From Streptomyces sp. NBRC 110611 (GTDB lineage: Bacteria > Actinomycetota > Actinomycetes > Streptomycetales > Streptomycetaceae), in assembly GCF_001590865.1 (NCBI RefSeq), contig NZ_BBUY01000006.1, positions 217,931 through 281,930 of the forward strand: a DNA stretch of 64,000 nucleotides, read 5' to 3'. The notes beneath the pieces are model-generated. The model was not told the DNA's origin, made no database searches, and was given only the letters and a program-made list of their open reading frames with translations. How positions within the stretch are numbered: the first letter of the stretch is position 1; each line of letters begins with the position of its first letter. The position numbers and the translations under genes are program-made. Below are positions 41,628 to 50,133 of the stretch, one piece after another.

Positions 41628-42871
41628 CCAATACTTCCTCGACCTCGACCTCGACCACGGCTACACCGGCGGCGAGTACCGACCAAGCCGGTCCCTCGTC
41701 GCGGACCGTCGCCCTGCTCTCCTTTGCCACCATGTTCGTGATCGGCACGGACACGTTCCTGGTCGCTCCCCTGCTGCCGACGCTGGCCCGCACCTTCGAC
41801 GTGTCCTCGGACGTCTCCGGCTGGATGGTCAGCGCCTATGCGCTCGGCTATGCGCTCTTCGCGCTGATCGCCGGACCACTGTCGGACGGACGTGACCGCC
41901 GCCGCGTGCTGCTGACCGGGCTCGTCGGGTTCATCGTGATGACCGCGCTGTGCGGCTTCGCGCAGGGCTTCTGGACGATGATCCTGTTCCGGTTCCTCGC
42001 CGGAGTGAGCGCCGCGTTCGTCTCCCCGCAGATCTGGGCCTCCATCCCGGTCCTGGTGAAGCCACAGCAGATCGTACGCACCATGGGCTTCGCCACAGCG
42101 GGCCTGTCCATCGCGCAGTTTGCCGGCATCCCGCTCGGCAGCTGGCTTGCGGCGGCCTCCTGGCATCTGCCGTTCTGGGTGATCGGTGGGGCTTCCGCCC
42201 TGCTGTGGTTGCTGCTCGCCCGCTACTTCCCGTCGGTGCCGGGCCGCCCGGGGGGCGCCGGTCGTGGCCTCCGGGCCCTCTTCGGGCCTTACGGCAGGGT
42301 GTTCGGCGGCGGTCGGCTGCGCTGGTTCCTCCTCGGCTACCTGCTCTTCCAGACAGGCAACTTCGAAGCAATCTCCTTCTTCGGCTCGTGGTTCACCAAG
42401 GACTTCGAGCTGAGCGTCGGCTCGGTGGGCACCGCCATGATGGCCGTCGGTGCGGGCAACGTGGTCGGCTCTCTGTTCGGCAGCCGTCTCGTGCAGCGCC
42501 TGGGGCTCTACCGCTCACTGCTGAGCGGCGTCCTCACCATGGCTGCGCTGTACTGTCTGGTGCCGTTCTCGCCGAACCTCGCCACGGCCCTCGTGCACCT
42601 CGCGCTGGTCATGATGGTCGCAGGGTTCGTCTTCCCGGTGTTCATGAGCATCCTGCAGCAGGAGACCGAGACCGCTCGCGGCACGGTCTCCTCGCTGGCC
42701 AACGCGGCCATGTACATCGGCACGACCATTGGCGGCGCCGTCGGCGGCGTCCTGCTGACCAAGGCTGACGGCTTCTACGGCGTCGCCGCTTTCGCCATCG
42801 CCGGGTACCTGGTGTCGCTCGTCGTGTACGCAGCGGCCGGGGCTTTCCGCCGACGGGAGGCCGACGCGTGA
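41624..42871 (+). CDS. MFS transporter (DHA1-like)
   Basis: A 415-residue, 12-TM major facilitator, probably an exporter. After a Ser/Thr-rich N-terminus (MTNTSSTSTSTTATPAAST) the first TM reads TVALLSFATMFVIGTDTFLV, followed by AGPLSDGRDRRRVLLTG (motif A) and a PQIWASIPVLVKPQQ segment typical of the YceL/ChrA-like drug transporters. Start ATG 41624 overlaps the preceding TGA; the in-frame upstream extension back to 40883 belongs to the frameshifted neighbour. It is coupled to the next gene by GTGA. The substrate is unknown; context suggests export of a small product of the accessory block. Confidence 0.85.
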   Translation: MTNTSSTSTSTTATPAASTDQAGPSSRTVALLSFATMFVIGTDTFLVAPLLPTLARTFDVSSDVSGWMVSAYALGYALFALIAGPLSDGRDRRRVLLTGLVGFIVMTALCGFAQGFWTMILFRFLAGVSAAFVSPQIWASIPVLVKPQQIVRTMGFATAGLSIAQFAGIPLGSWLAAASWHLPFWVIGGASALLWLLLARYFPSVPGRPGGAGRGLRALFGPYGRVFGGGRLRWFLLGYLLFQTGNFEAISFFGSWFTKDFELSVGSVGTAMMAVGAGNVVGSLFGSRLVQRLGLYRSLLSGVLTMAALYCLVPFSPNLATALVHLALVMMVAGFVFPVFMSILQQETETARGTVSSLANAAMYIGTTIGGAVGGVLLTKADGFYGVAAFAIAGYLVSLVVYAAAGAFRRREADA

Positions 42872-43794
42872 GCTCAGCCGTTCTCTTCGACCGGTACGGG
42901 ACCCTCGACGAGCTGTACGCCGCCGATGTGCCCGTTCCTTCCCCGGGCCCCGGCGAGGTGGTGGTCCGCTACACCGCGATCGGGGTCAATCCCATCGACT
43001 GGAAGATTCTGCGAGGCGACTTGCGGGCGCATGTTCCGCTGGGCCTGCCCGGCGGCTGTCTCGGAGTCGAGGCGGCGGGCGTGGTCGTCGATGTCGGGTC
43101 CGGCGTCCGGCGCTTCCGGGTCGGCGACCCCGTCATCCGCCACGGACGGCCCGGCACATACCGGACCTACGAAGCCGTACCCGCCTCCCAGGAGTCCGAT
43201 GAACTCACCGCCCAGCCCGGTCGGTTCTCCGCCGAACAGGCCGCAGTCCTGCCTGTCGCCGCAGGCACCGCGTACTCGTCCCTGCGCCAGATCGGGCTGC
43301 GCGCCGGAGAGCGACTCGTAGTGCACGGAGCATCCGGCGGGGTGGGCCTCGCCACTGTCCAGCTCGCTGTGCTGACCGGCGCCGCCGAAGTGGTCGGCAC
43401 TGCATCGGCCCACCACCACGAGCTGCTTCGGCGGCTCGGAGCGACACCGGTCGAGTACGGAGACGGTCTCCTCGAGCGGCTCGCCGAGCTTGGTCCGTTC
43501 GACGCCTCGGTGGACTGTGCCGGCGGAACTCAACCGACCGAGACCGCAGTGCGCCTGGTGGACGACCCTGCGCGCCGGGTCACGATCGTGGCGGACCCGC
43601 AGACCCAGGCCGCCGGAGTGCCGTATCTCGAACACGTACCACTGGAGTTGGCCTCCACGCTCGACCTGATCGGCCACAGCCCCTTCGAACTGCCTGTCAC
43701 GGCGCGCTTTCCGCTGTCCCGGGCCGCGGAAGCGCTCACGCTCGGACGGAAAGGCGGCCTCGGCGGAAAGATCGTGCTCATTCCCGAGGCGTGA
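42868..43794 (+). CDS. NADPH-dependent quinone oxidoreductase-like MDR protein
   Basis: A 308-residue medium-chain dehydrogenase/reductase of the quinone reductase type, which lacks catalytic zinc. GroES-like N-terminus (PVPSPGPGEVVVRYTAIGVNP) and nucleotide motif VHGASGGVGLATVQLAVLTG near residue 155 are intact. GTG 42868 overlaps the MFS stop (GTGA). It may reduce a quinone or enone. The adjacent ArsR-type regulator and MFS pump make a detoxification unit plausible; the chemistry is inferred from family only. Confidence 0.85.
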   Translation: MSSAVLFDRYGTLDELYAADVPVPSPGPGEVVVRYTAIGVNPIDWKILRGDLRAHVPLGLPGGCLGVEAAGVVVDVGSGVRRFRVGDPVIRHGRPGTYRTYEAVPASQESDELTAQPGRFSAEQAAVLPVAAGTAYSSLRQIGLRAGERLVVHGASGGVGLATVQLAVLTGAAEVVGTASAHHHELLRRLGATPVEYGDGLLERLAELGPFDASVDCAGGTQPTETAVRLVDDPARRVTIVADPQTQAAGVPYLEHVPLELASTLDLIGHSPFELPVTARFPLSRAAEALTLGRKGGLGGKIVLIPEA

Positions 43795-43917
43795 CCGGCG
43801 GTGAGTGTCCTTCCCCGGGCCGCGAGAGACCGTCAGCCACCGGCCAGGCTCGTCAGCCCCGCCGCGCTCCCATCCTGACTACTAATCACCATATATCTAT
43901 CGAAAAGGGCTCAGAAA

Positions 43918-44728
43918 ATGACCTATCGCTACGACGCTGACCTCGTCGAGGCCGCCGGAAACTTCGGTGTCTTCGACCTGACCAACCCCGCGGAGACCCG
44001 CGCCAACCTGATCGCGGCAAGCGCCGGCCGCCCCGTCCCCGACACCACCGGGGTCGAGGTGACCGATCTGGAGATCCCAGACTTGCTTGGACATCGCCCG
44101 ACGGGTCAACGCGGTCGTCGTATCGGTCGGCTACCGCCTGGCGCCGGAGCACCCCTACCCGGCCGGCGCCGAGGACTGCTACGCGGCCTTGCTGTGGCTG
44201 GCCAAGAACGCGGGCGAACTCCGCGTGGACGCCGCCCGGATCGCGGTCCACGGGATCAGCGCCGGCGGCGGCCTGGCTGCGGCTGTGACCCTCATGGCCC
44301 GCGACCGCGGCGGCCCCGCCCTCGCCTTCCAGTACCTCGACCTGCCTGAGCTGGACGACCGGCGGGACACGCTGAGCATGCGGCGGTTCACCGACACCCC
44401 TGGCTGGAACGCGCCGAACGCCGAGATGAGCTGGCGCCACTACCTGGGCGAGCGGGCGGGCGGCGACGACGTGCCGGTGTACGCGGCTCCCTCTCGCGCC
44501 GAGGACCTCGCGGGGCTGCCCGCGGCGTACGTCGTGGCGCTCGAGTACGACCCGTGCCGCGACGAGGCGCTGGCTTACGCCGAGAAGCTGTTCGCCACGG
44601 GCATCCCCGTCGAGGTGCACGTGTTCTCCGGCGCCTACCACCTGGCGTATCTGATCCCGACGGCAAAGGTGTCCCGGCGGCGGGCCGAGGAACGGATCAC
44701 CGTTCTGCGGCACGCCTTGCACAGCTGA
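43918..44728 (+). pseudogene. Alpha/beta hydrolase (lipase/esterase GDXG family) with internal deletion
   Basis: The N-terminus MTYRYDADLVEAAGNFGVFD from ATG 43918 (AAGGG at 10 nt) runs to VEVTDLEIP at about 44067. The next frame then gives LDIARRVNAVVVSVGYRLAP onward to the end at 44728, with nucleophile motif GISAGGGLAA, LEYDPCRDEALAYAEKL and the late histidine in GAYHLAY. The missing stretch, about 40-45 residues in relatives, includes the oxyanion HGGG motif, and the frame is shifted by one. A start at ATG 44087 could give a 213-residue remnant, but without HGGG it should be inactive. Same type of lesion as in the SARP gene at 29.3 kb. Confidence 0.75.
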
Positions 44729-44801
44729 GCAGGCGGGTTCCGGGAGCTTGCGATAAGGGCTTGCCCTCACCGCAAGCCCCGGAGGGGTACTCTCCGACCC
44801 A

Positions 44802-44841
44802 GCAATGTTCTATCATCGTAGAAACTTGAATTAAGCATTGC
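44802..44841. promoter_or_regulatory. Nested inverted repeats upstream of ArsR-type gene
   Basis: TTCTA (44808-44812) and TAGAA (44819-44823) flank a 6-nt spacer; GCAATG (44802-44807) and CATTGC (44836-44841) flank the whole AT-rich segment. The region contains TATCAT and TTGAATTAAG, possible -10 sequences, and lies 57-96 bp before the regulator start. A self-regulatory operator is likely. Confidence 0.5.
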
Positions 44842-44897
44842 CGAGGCTTTACCCGGGGGAGTGGGCCACGAGGCACGTGTCGACAAGGAGGTCGTGA

Positions 44898-45230
44898 ATG
44901 CGTACCGAGCTCTACCACCCGGACCGGCGAGACATCTCTCTCGACAGGGTGCTGCACGCCCTGAGTGATCCGATCCGTCGCGACATCGCACGAGTCATGC
45001 ACCAAGAGGGCTCCCGGGTCTGTGGACAGCTCGACTACCCGATCGCGAAGTCGACGCTTTCGCATCACCTCAAGGTGCTGCGAGAGGCCGGGGTCATGTA
45101 CACCGAGGTGCGGGGCACCAGCCGAAAGATCACGTTGCGGCGCGATGATCTCGAAACCCGCTTCCCCGGCCTACTGGACGCCGTGCAGGTTACGGCTCCC
45201 GCTCCCGAGGAAGTGTCGACGGACGCGTGA
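44898..45230 (+). CDS. ArsR/SmtB-family winged-HTH regulator
   Basis: A 110-residue repressor with the ArsR fold: LDRVLHALSDPIRRDIARVM, GQLDYPIAKSTLSHHLKVLR recognition helix, EAGVMYTEVRGTSRKITLRR wing. The only cysteine (VCGQLD) is the lone candidate metal or thiol ligand, so it is probably not a classical metal sensor; related proteins respond to organic molecules. ATG 44898 has AAGGAGGTCGTGA upstream, an excellent ribosome site. It closes the accessory block and probably controls it through the palindromes at 40076 and 44802. Confidence 0.88.
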   Translation: MRTELYHPDRRDISLDRVLHALSDPIRRDIARVMHQEGSRVCGQLDYPIAKSTLSHHLKVLREAGVMYTEVRGTSRKITLRRDDLETRFPGLLDAVQVTAPAPEEVSTDA

Positions 45231-45356
45231 GCGGTGGCCGGGTCACGTGAAACTCCCCGCCGGCAGAAGGCTTCATCGGCGAGCCGTCGTTCCACGCCGG
45301 AAGTCTTCGGCCCGTATTCGACACAGCCACCCGTCGAACGCCGGTGACAGCCGGAC

Positions 45357-45409
45357 AGCGCCGGACCCTCCCCTGCTCGCCAGGGGAGGGTCCGGCGCTT
45401 TCTTTTTGC
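45357..45409 (+). terminator. Perfect 19-bp hairpin terminator
   Basis: AGCGCCGGACCCTCCCCTG (45357-45375) pairs base for base with 45381-45399 around a CTCGC loop, followed by TTCTTTTTG. It terminates the ArsR-type gene and, read from the other side, backs up the tRNA terminator. Confidence 0.85.
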
Positions 45410-45432
45410 TGGCCGCACCTGCTCTGACCAGC

Positions 45433-45459
45433 AAAAAGACCCTCCCACGGGGAGGGTCT
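45433..45459 (-). terminator. tRNA-Arg terminator
   Basis: On the minus strand, AGACCCTCCC and GGGAGGGTCT (45459-45450 and 45446-45437) form a 10-bp stem with a 3-nt loop, followed by a T-run (45437-45433). It starts 8 bp after the tRNA 3' end. Confidence 0.8.
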
Positions 45460-45466
45460 GGCGGGG

Positions 45467-45539
45467 CGCCCCCGGCAGGACTCGAACCTGCGGCCAAGTG
45501 CTTAGAAGGCACCTGCTCTATCCACTGAGCTACGGGGGC
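45467..45539 (-). tRNA. tRNA-Arg (anticodon TCT)
   Basis: 73 nt, cloverleaf readable by eye: acceptor GCCCCCG pairs with CGGGGGC; D-arm AGCTCAGTGGATAGAGC; anticodon stem GGTGC/GCACT with loop CTTCTAA (anticodon TCT, reading AGA); T-arm GCAGGTTCGAGTCCTGC; discriminator G, CCA not encoded. AGA is a rare codon in such GC-rich genomes. Genes at its 3' side (40.0-45.2 kb) look accessory. Confidence 0.95.
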
Positions 45540-45841
45540 CGGGTGTGGACGTGGATCACGGACCGCGGTCAAGAATAGAGGTCCGGGTGCCTCGTCCCGG
45601 TTGCTTCACCTCCGTGGCACGTTGTGGAGGTTCGGTGAAGCGGTCCCGATAATCGCAGGCAGGTGCGAATCCTGCACTGCTTTTGGCGTCTCGCGCGTCG
45701 GGTGTTGTGCACTCGTTATGCCTGTGTCCCATGTGTCGCGGCCGTCCCATGCGTCACTCGTCCTGTTCTGTGCGGGTTCTCGCGGCGCGCACAAAGGGTT
45801 ATACGCTTCAAAAAGCTAACGAAATTGGGCATTCTGCACAT
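45540..45841. other. tRNA-dynA intergenic region with nested hairpin
   Basis: 302 bp without a gene. GCTTCACC (45603-45610) and GGTGAAGC (45634-45641) can pair, with CTCC/GGAG (45610-45613 and 45626-45629) inside. TTGACC on the minus strand (45572-45567) is a possible -35 for the tRNA. The last 60 bp (GGTTATACGCTTC at about 45797) are AT-rich and probably hold the dynA promoter. Confidence 0.5.
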
Positions 45842-47698
45842 GTGGTGACCTTGGACGTACGACCTCGGCTGATCGACGCACTGTCCGTACTGCGTGACCG
45901 CGTCGATGCCGCACGCTTTCCGCTGCCACTTCGGGGCGCCGCCCGCGCCCGGCGCAACCGGGACGAGCTGCTCGCCCAGCTTGATGACTATGTGATTCCC
46001 CGGCTTCGGTCACCTCAGGCACCGCTGCTGGCAGTGATCGGCGGGTCCACCGGGGCGGGCAAGTCCACCCTGGTGAATTCGCTGGTGGGGCGGCGGATCT
46101 CGGAAGCCGGGGTGCTGCGTCCGACGACACGTACCCCGGTGCTGGTCTGCCATCCCGACGACGCTCCCTGGTTCGCCGGGCCGCGGGTGCTGCCGCAGCT
46201 CACCCGGGTGTGGGTACCCGAGCAGGATGACGGGGGTGAGATCCGCGAGGCCGTGGGGGAAGTCGTAGGGGCAGGGGGAAGGGGTGGGGGAGGAGAGGCG
46301 AGAGAGAGGGGAGAGAGGGGAGAGGTTGGGGTGGGGACGGTGCGGATCGAGACCGATGTGGCGTTGCCCAGTGGGCTGGCGTTGTTGGACGCGCCGGACA
46401 TCGATTCGCTGGTCGCGCGCAATCGGGAGCTGGCGGCCGAGCTGATCTGTGCGGCGGATGTGTGGGTGCTGGTCACCACCGCCGCCCGGTACGCGGACGC
46501 GGTCCCCTGGCATCTGCTGCGTACGGCCAAGGAGTACGACGTCACGCTGGTCACCGTGCTGGACCGGGTGCCGCACCAGATCGCCGCCGAGATCTCCGGG
46601 CGGTACGCGGAGCTTCTCCAGCGGGCCGGCCTCGGCCACGTACCGCGGTTCACGATTCCCGAGCTGCCCGAGTCGGCGGGCGGGGGGAGCGGGCTGCTGC
46701 CGGCGACGGCCGTCGCGGCGTTGCGGGAGTGGCTGGAGTGGCACGCGGAGGACCCAGTGGCCCGTACCGCGGCCGCGGAACGTACCGCGGCGGGCGCGAT
46801 CGCCGCACTGCGCAGCCGGCTGCCCGCGCTCGCCGGGGCCGCCGCCGCCCAGCACGCCGCCGCGCTACGGCTCGCCGGACGGGTCGAGGACGCGTACGAG
46901 GGGGCCGCGGAGCGCGTACGGCGCGAGGTGGCGGCCGGCGAGGTGCTGGCGGGAGACGCGCGAGCCCACTGGCGGGATCACCGGCTCGGCGGGCGGGCGG
47001 ACGACCTGCTCGAGGCGCTGACCCACGGCCTGACATCGCTGCTGACCTGCGCGGTCGAGGAGGCCGACGAGCGGGCCGCGGATGCCTGGCGGCGGGATCC
47101 CGCGGCGGCGGAGGTCGTGCGGGCGGCCGCCGCCGATGCCGCGGGAGCGGGCGGACGGCTGGGGGTGATCGTGCGGCGCTGGCGGCGCTGCCTGGAGGAG
47201 CTCGTCGAGGAGGAGACCCGGGCGGTGCGGACCGGGCAGGCCGGTGAGCAGGGGGGCACCGTGGATCCGGAGCTGCCGGCGGCACTGCTGGCCACCGCGT
47301 TGCTCGGCGGTCGGCGCGCCCGTACGGCGGGCGAGAACCTCGCCGACCTCGTGGGGGCGCAGACCGCGCTGCGGCTGTGCGAACGGGGCGGCCGGTTGCT
47401 GACCACGTATCTGGAGCGGGCCGTGGACGGTGAGCGCGAGCGGCGGCTGGCGCCGCTGGACCAGCTGACCGTTCCCTCGAAGCAGCAGGCCGGGCTGATC
47501 GCCGCGCTTTCCGTGATGCAGCGGGAGAAGAAGGAAGAGGAGAGGGAGAAGGAGAGGGAGCGGGAGTGGGAGTGGGAGCGGGCGAGGGAGGAGAGGGAGC
47601 GGGTGCGGGAGTGGGAGTGGGCGGGCGGACGGCGAGTGGGGGACGGGGCCGGATGGGGGACGGGGCTGGAGTTGGCCAAGGAAGAGGTGTCGGGGTGA
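45842..47698 (+). CDS. dynA: Dynamin-like GTPase, DynA type
   Basis: A 618-residue large GTPase, first of a tandem pair. P-loop IGGSTGAGKSTLVNSLVG at about residues 63-80; the switch region is RPTTRTPVLVC, the G3-like DAPDIDSL is at about 183, and long helices follow. No convincing TM is seen, which fits DynA, the soluble partner recruited by DynB at sporulation septa in Streptomyces venezuelae. GTG 45842 (reading MVTLDVRPRLID) is chosen by the conserved start of relatives; GTG 45845 is next. The C-terminal 50 residues are an unusual Glu/Arg/Trp repeat (EREREWEWERAREERER) encoded by a purine-only tract. A GTGA overlap couples it to the next gene. Confidence 0.8.
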   Translation: MVTLDVRPRLIDALSVLRDRVDAARFPLPLRGAARARRNRDELLAQLDDYVIPRLRSPQAPLLAVIGGSTGAGKSTLVNSLVGRRISEAGVLRPTTRTPVLVCHPDDAPWFAGPRVLPQLTRVWVPEQDDGGEIREAVGEVVGAGGRGGGGEARERGERGEVGVGTVRIETDVALPSGLALLDAPDIDSLVARNRELAAELICAADVWVLVTTAARYADAVPWHLLRTAKEYDVTLVTVLDRVPHQIAAEISGRYAELLQRAGLGHVPRFTIPELPESAGGGSGLLPATAVAALREWLEWHAEDPVARTAAAERTAAGAIAALRSRLPALAGAAAAQHAAALRLAGRVEDAYEGAAERVRREVAAGEVLAGDARAHWRDHRLGGRADDLLEALTHGLTSLLTCAVEEADERAADAWRRDPAAAEVVRAAAADAAGAGGRLGVIVRRWRRCLEELVEEETRAVRTGQAGEQGGTVDPELPAALLATALLGGRRARTAGENLADLVGAQTALRLCERGGRLLTTYLERAVDGERERRLAPLDQLTVPSKQQAGLIAALSVMQREKKEEEREKEREREWEWERAREERERVREWEWAGGRRVGDGAGWGTGLELAKEEVSG

Positions 47699-49968
47699 GT
47701 GGGGTCGGCGGACCGGTGAACGCCTCTGGAGAAGCCGGACAAGCTGGAGAAGAGCGTGGGGGTTCGGGCGGGCAGCCGGGGGGACGGGCGGCGGCGGGCG
47801 GCGGCGCATGGGATGACGGGCTGATCGCGCGCCGAGCGCGGGCAGCAGGCGCGACCAGGGCTGGGGTGGCGGCGGAGGGCGCGTCGGGGGGTGAGGGAGC
47901 GGGGGGCGAGTCGTGGGTCGCGTCATGCGCCGAGTCATGGATCGAGCCGCAGGAGAGGCCGCGCGTCGATCTCCGTACCGGATCGGGCGATTCACGTACT
48001 GGATCGCGGGGGCGGTCGGTCGTCGCTGCCTCCTGTGCCGCCGTCCGCACCGGTTCGCCGGCTGGATCTTCGTATGCCGGATCACGTGGCGCATCGTGCG
48101 AGAGGGCGTACGCCGATGCCGAGGCGGTGATTCAGCCGCGGGTGCCGGCGGATGGGGCGGGCGGGGCGGATAGCGCGGGCGGGGCAGGGCTGGGGGAAGT
48201 GGAATCGGAGGGGCTGGAGAGTGGGGGAGATGTGAGGGGGGCGTGGGGTGGGGGAGATGCGAGGAGCGTGTGGGGTGCGTGGGGCGGGGGCGCGGTGGGG
48301 TATCGGTGGGTCGCGGACGGGGGACGGCCCGCCCTGGGCGGGCGGCTGCGCGAGCGGCTGGAGGCGTTGCGGGAGCTGCTCGCGCTGTCCCGGAGCCGGC
48401 TGGACGGGCGGACGCTGGAGGCGGCGGGGCGGGTGCTGGAGGTGGCCGACGAGCGGTACCGGCTCTCCGGTGAGCACACCGTCGTCGCTATCGCGGGGGC
48501 CACCGGCAGCGGTAAGTCGTCGTTGTTCAACGCGCTGGCCGGGGCGAATCGTTCCCAGGTGGGGCCGCGGCGGCCGACGACCGCTGAGCCGGTGGCCTGT
48601 GTGTGGCCGGGCGGCAGGCCGGGCGCGGAGGGACTGCTGCACCGGCTGGGGGTGCCCGCGCACCGTCGGCACGTCCCGGCGGACAGCGGCTCCGAGCTGC
48701 GCGGCCTCGTGCTGATCGACCTGCCCGACCACGACTCCTCGGCCACCGAGCACCGTGCGCAGGTGGACCGGATGCTGGAGCTGGTGGACGCGGTGATCTG
48801 GGTGGTGGATCCGGAGAAGTACGCGGATGCGGTGCTGCACGAGCGGTATCTGCGGCCGATGGCGGGCTACGCCGAGGTGATGTTCGTCGTCCTCAACCAG
48901 GCGGACCGGCTGCCCGGGGACGCCGCCGACCAGGTGGTGGACGATCTGCGGCGGCTCCTGGACGAGGACGGGCTGGCGCTCGGCGAGCACGGGGAGCCGG
49001 GGGCGGCGGTGTTCGCGCTGTCCGCGGCGACCGGCCGGGGAGTGGCGGAACTGCGGGAGGCGCTCGGCGGGTTCGTCGCGGAGCGGGGCGCGGCGGACCG
49101 GCGCCTGGCGGCGGATGTGGATGCGGCGGCCGAGCGGCTGCGGTCCGTGTATGTGGCGCGGAGCGGGGTGGGGCTGACGGAACGGGCCCGGGAGGAGTTC
49201 GATGACCAGTTGGCCGAGGCGGTGGGGGCGGCGGCCACCGGGCGCGCGGCGGAGCGGGACTGGCTGCGGCACGCGGAGCGGGCGTGCGGGTCGCCATGGG
49301 TGCGGATGCGCATGCGGGGGCGGCGGGAGCGGCAGGGGAGTACGGGCGGTGTGGAGGGCGAGGAGGCCGGTGCGGTGCGGCGCGGTGCGGAGGGGGGCCG
49401 TACGGGGCCGGGGGAATCCGCGGCCGATGGCCGGGTGGCGGCGCGGCCGGTGGTGGAGCAGGCCGTACGGGCCGTGTCGGGTGAGGCGGCGCGTGGGCTG
49501 CCGGCGCCCTGGGCGTTGGCGGTGCGCGAGGCGGCGGAGCGCGGTGCGCGCGGGCTGCCCGAAGCGCTGGACGGGGTGGCGGACGAGGTCGAGGAGTCGC
49601 TGCGGGGCGGGCCGGCGGTGAAGCCATGGTGGTGGACGGTGGCCGCCAGCCTGCAGGTGCTGATGTCCGCGCTTCAAGTCTTCGGAGTGCTGTGGCTGTT
49701 GGGTGCGGTCACCGGGGTGGGGGGTGCGGTGGCCTGGGTCTCCGGGCTGCTGTCCGCGGTCGTCGGATCGGTGGGCGGGCCGGTGCTGGCGTGGCTGTGC
49801 CGGGTGGTGGCGCGCGGTCCCGCCAGGCGTTACGGGCAGGATGCCGAGCGGCGGTTGCGGAGTGCGGTGGCGGGGCGTGGGCGGGCTCATGTGCTGGAGC
49901 CGGTCGCTGCCGAGCTGTTGCGCTATCGCGAAGTGCGGGAGCAGTACGCGGTGGCGTCGGGCGGGTGA
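47695..49968 (+). CDS. dynB: Dynamin-like GTPase with C-terminal membrane anchor, DynB type
   Basis: A 757-residue GTPase. The first 200 residues are Gly/Ala/Ser-rich and disordered-looking. The GTPase domain begins near residue 205: P-loop GATGSGKSSLFNAL (about 268), G3 DLPDHDSS (about 342), G4 NQAD (about 401). A hydrophobic pair near 645-710 (LQVLMSALQVFGVLWLLGAV; VGGPVLAWLCRVVA) should anchor it in the membrane. DynB stabilises FtsZ rings during sporulation septation together with DynA; assignment here is from tandem order and TM content. GTG 47695 overlaps the dynA stop. The stop codon lies within a 23-bp tandem duplication. Confidence 0.8.
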   Translation: MSGVGGPVNASGEAGQAGEERGGSGGQPGGRAAAGGGAWDDGLIARRARAAGATRAGVAAEGASGGEGAGGESWVASCAESWIEPQERPRVDLRTGSGDSRTGSRGRSVVAASCAAVRTGSPAGSSYAGSRGASCERAYADAEAVIQPRVPADGAGGADSAGGAGLGEVESEGLESGGDVRGAWGGGDARSVWGAWGGGAVGYRWVADGGRPALGGRLRERLEALRELLALSRSRLDGRTLEAAGRVLEVADERYRLSGEHTVVAIAGATGSGKSSLFNALAGANRSQVGPRRPTTAEPVACVWPGGRPGAEGLLHRLGVPAHRRHVPADSGSELRGLVLIDLPDHDSSATEHRAQVDRMLELVDAVIWVVDPEKYADAVLHERYLRPMAGYAEVMFVVLNQADRLPGDAADQVVDDLRRLLDEDGLALGEHGEPGAAVFALSAATGRGVAELREALGGFVAERGAADRRLAADVDAAAERLRSVYVARSGVGLTERAREEFDDQLAEAVGAAATGRAAERDWLRHAERACGSPWVRMRMRGRRERQGSTGGVEGEEAGAVRRGAEGGRTGPGESAADGRVAARPVVEQAVRAVSGEAARGLPAPWALAVREAAERGARGLPEALDGVADEVEESLRGGPAVKPWWWTVAASLQVLMSALQVFGVLWLLGAVTGVGGAVAWVSGLLSAVVGSVGGPVLAWLCRVVARGPARRYGQDAERRLRSAVAGRGRAHVLEPVAAELLRYREVREQYAVASGG

Positions 49969-50002
49969 CCGTTCCACGGTCGGGCGGGTGACCGTTCCAC
50001 GG
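49957..50002. repeat. 23-bp tandem duplication across the dynB stop codon
   Basis: The unit beginning TCGGGCGGGTGACCGTTCC occupies 49957-49979 and, identically, 49980-50002. The first copy carries the dynB stop (TGA 49966-49968), so the duplication does not alter the protein. Confidence 0.9.
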
Positions 50003-50070
50003 GAGTTCCCGGAAATTCCTGGGAGTGCCCGGAAGCGCCCGGAAGTTCCGGGAAGTTCCGGGAAGTTACT
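50001..50070. repeat. Seven-unit decamer array (GGAAGTTCCS-like)
   Basis: Read in exact 10-bp register: GGGAGTTCCC, GGAAATTCCT, GGGAGTGCCC, GGAAGCGCCC, GGAAGTTCCG, GGAAGTTCCG, GGAAGTTACT. Most units are themselves near-palindromic. The period equals about one helical turn. It lies between dynB and the ssb-like gene. Confidence 0.85.
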
Positions 50071-50133
50071 GGGATGTTGCGCTGTGGGACCGCTGCGAAA
50101 TCATCCTGGAATCACTCAGCCGAGTGGCCGGGT

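Noticed and set aside
40883..42871. A single 662-residue prenyltransferase-MFS fusion protein
   Set aside because: The region 41520-41624 in that frame is Arg/His/Pro-rich junk, while another frame gives a sensible C-terminus ending in an ATGA overlap with the MFS start. I treat the fusion as a consequence of frameshifts.
26928..45230. Secondary-metabolite biosynthetic cluster
   Set aside because: A SARP, a P450, an acyltransferase and a prenyltransferase-like gene occur, but they are spread out, two are broken, and there is no core synthase.
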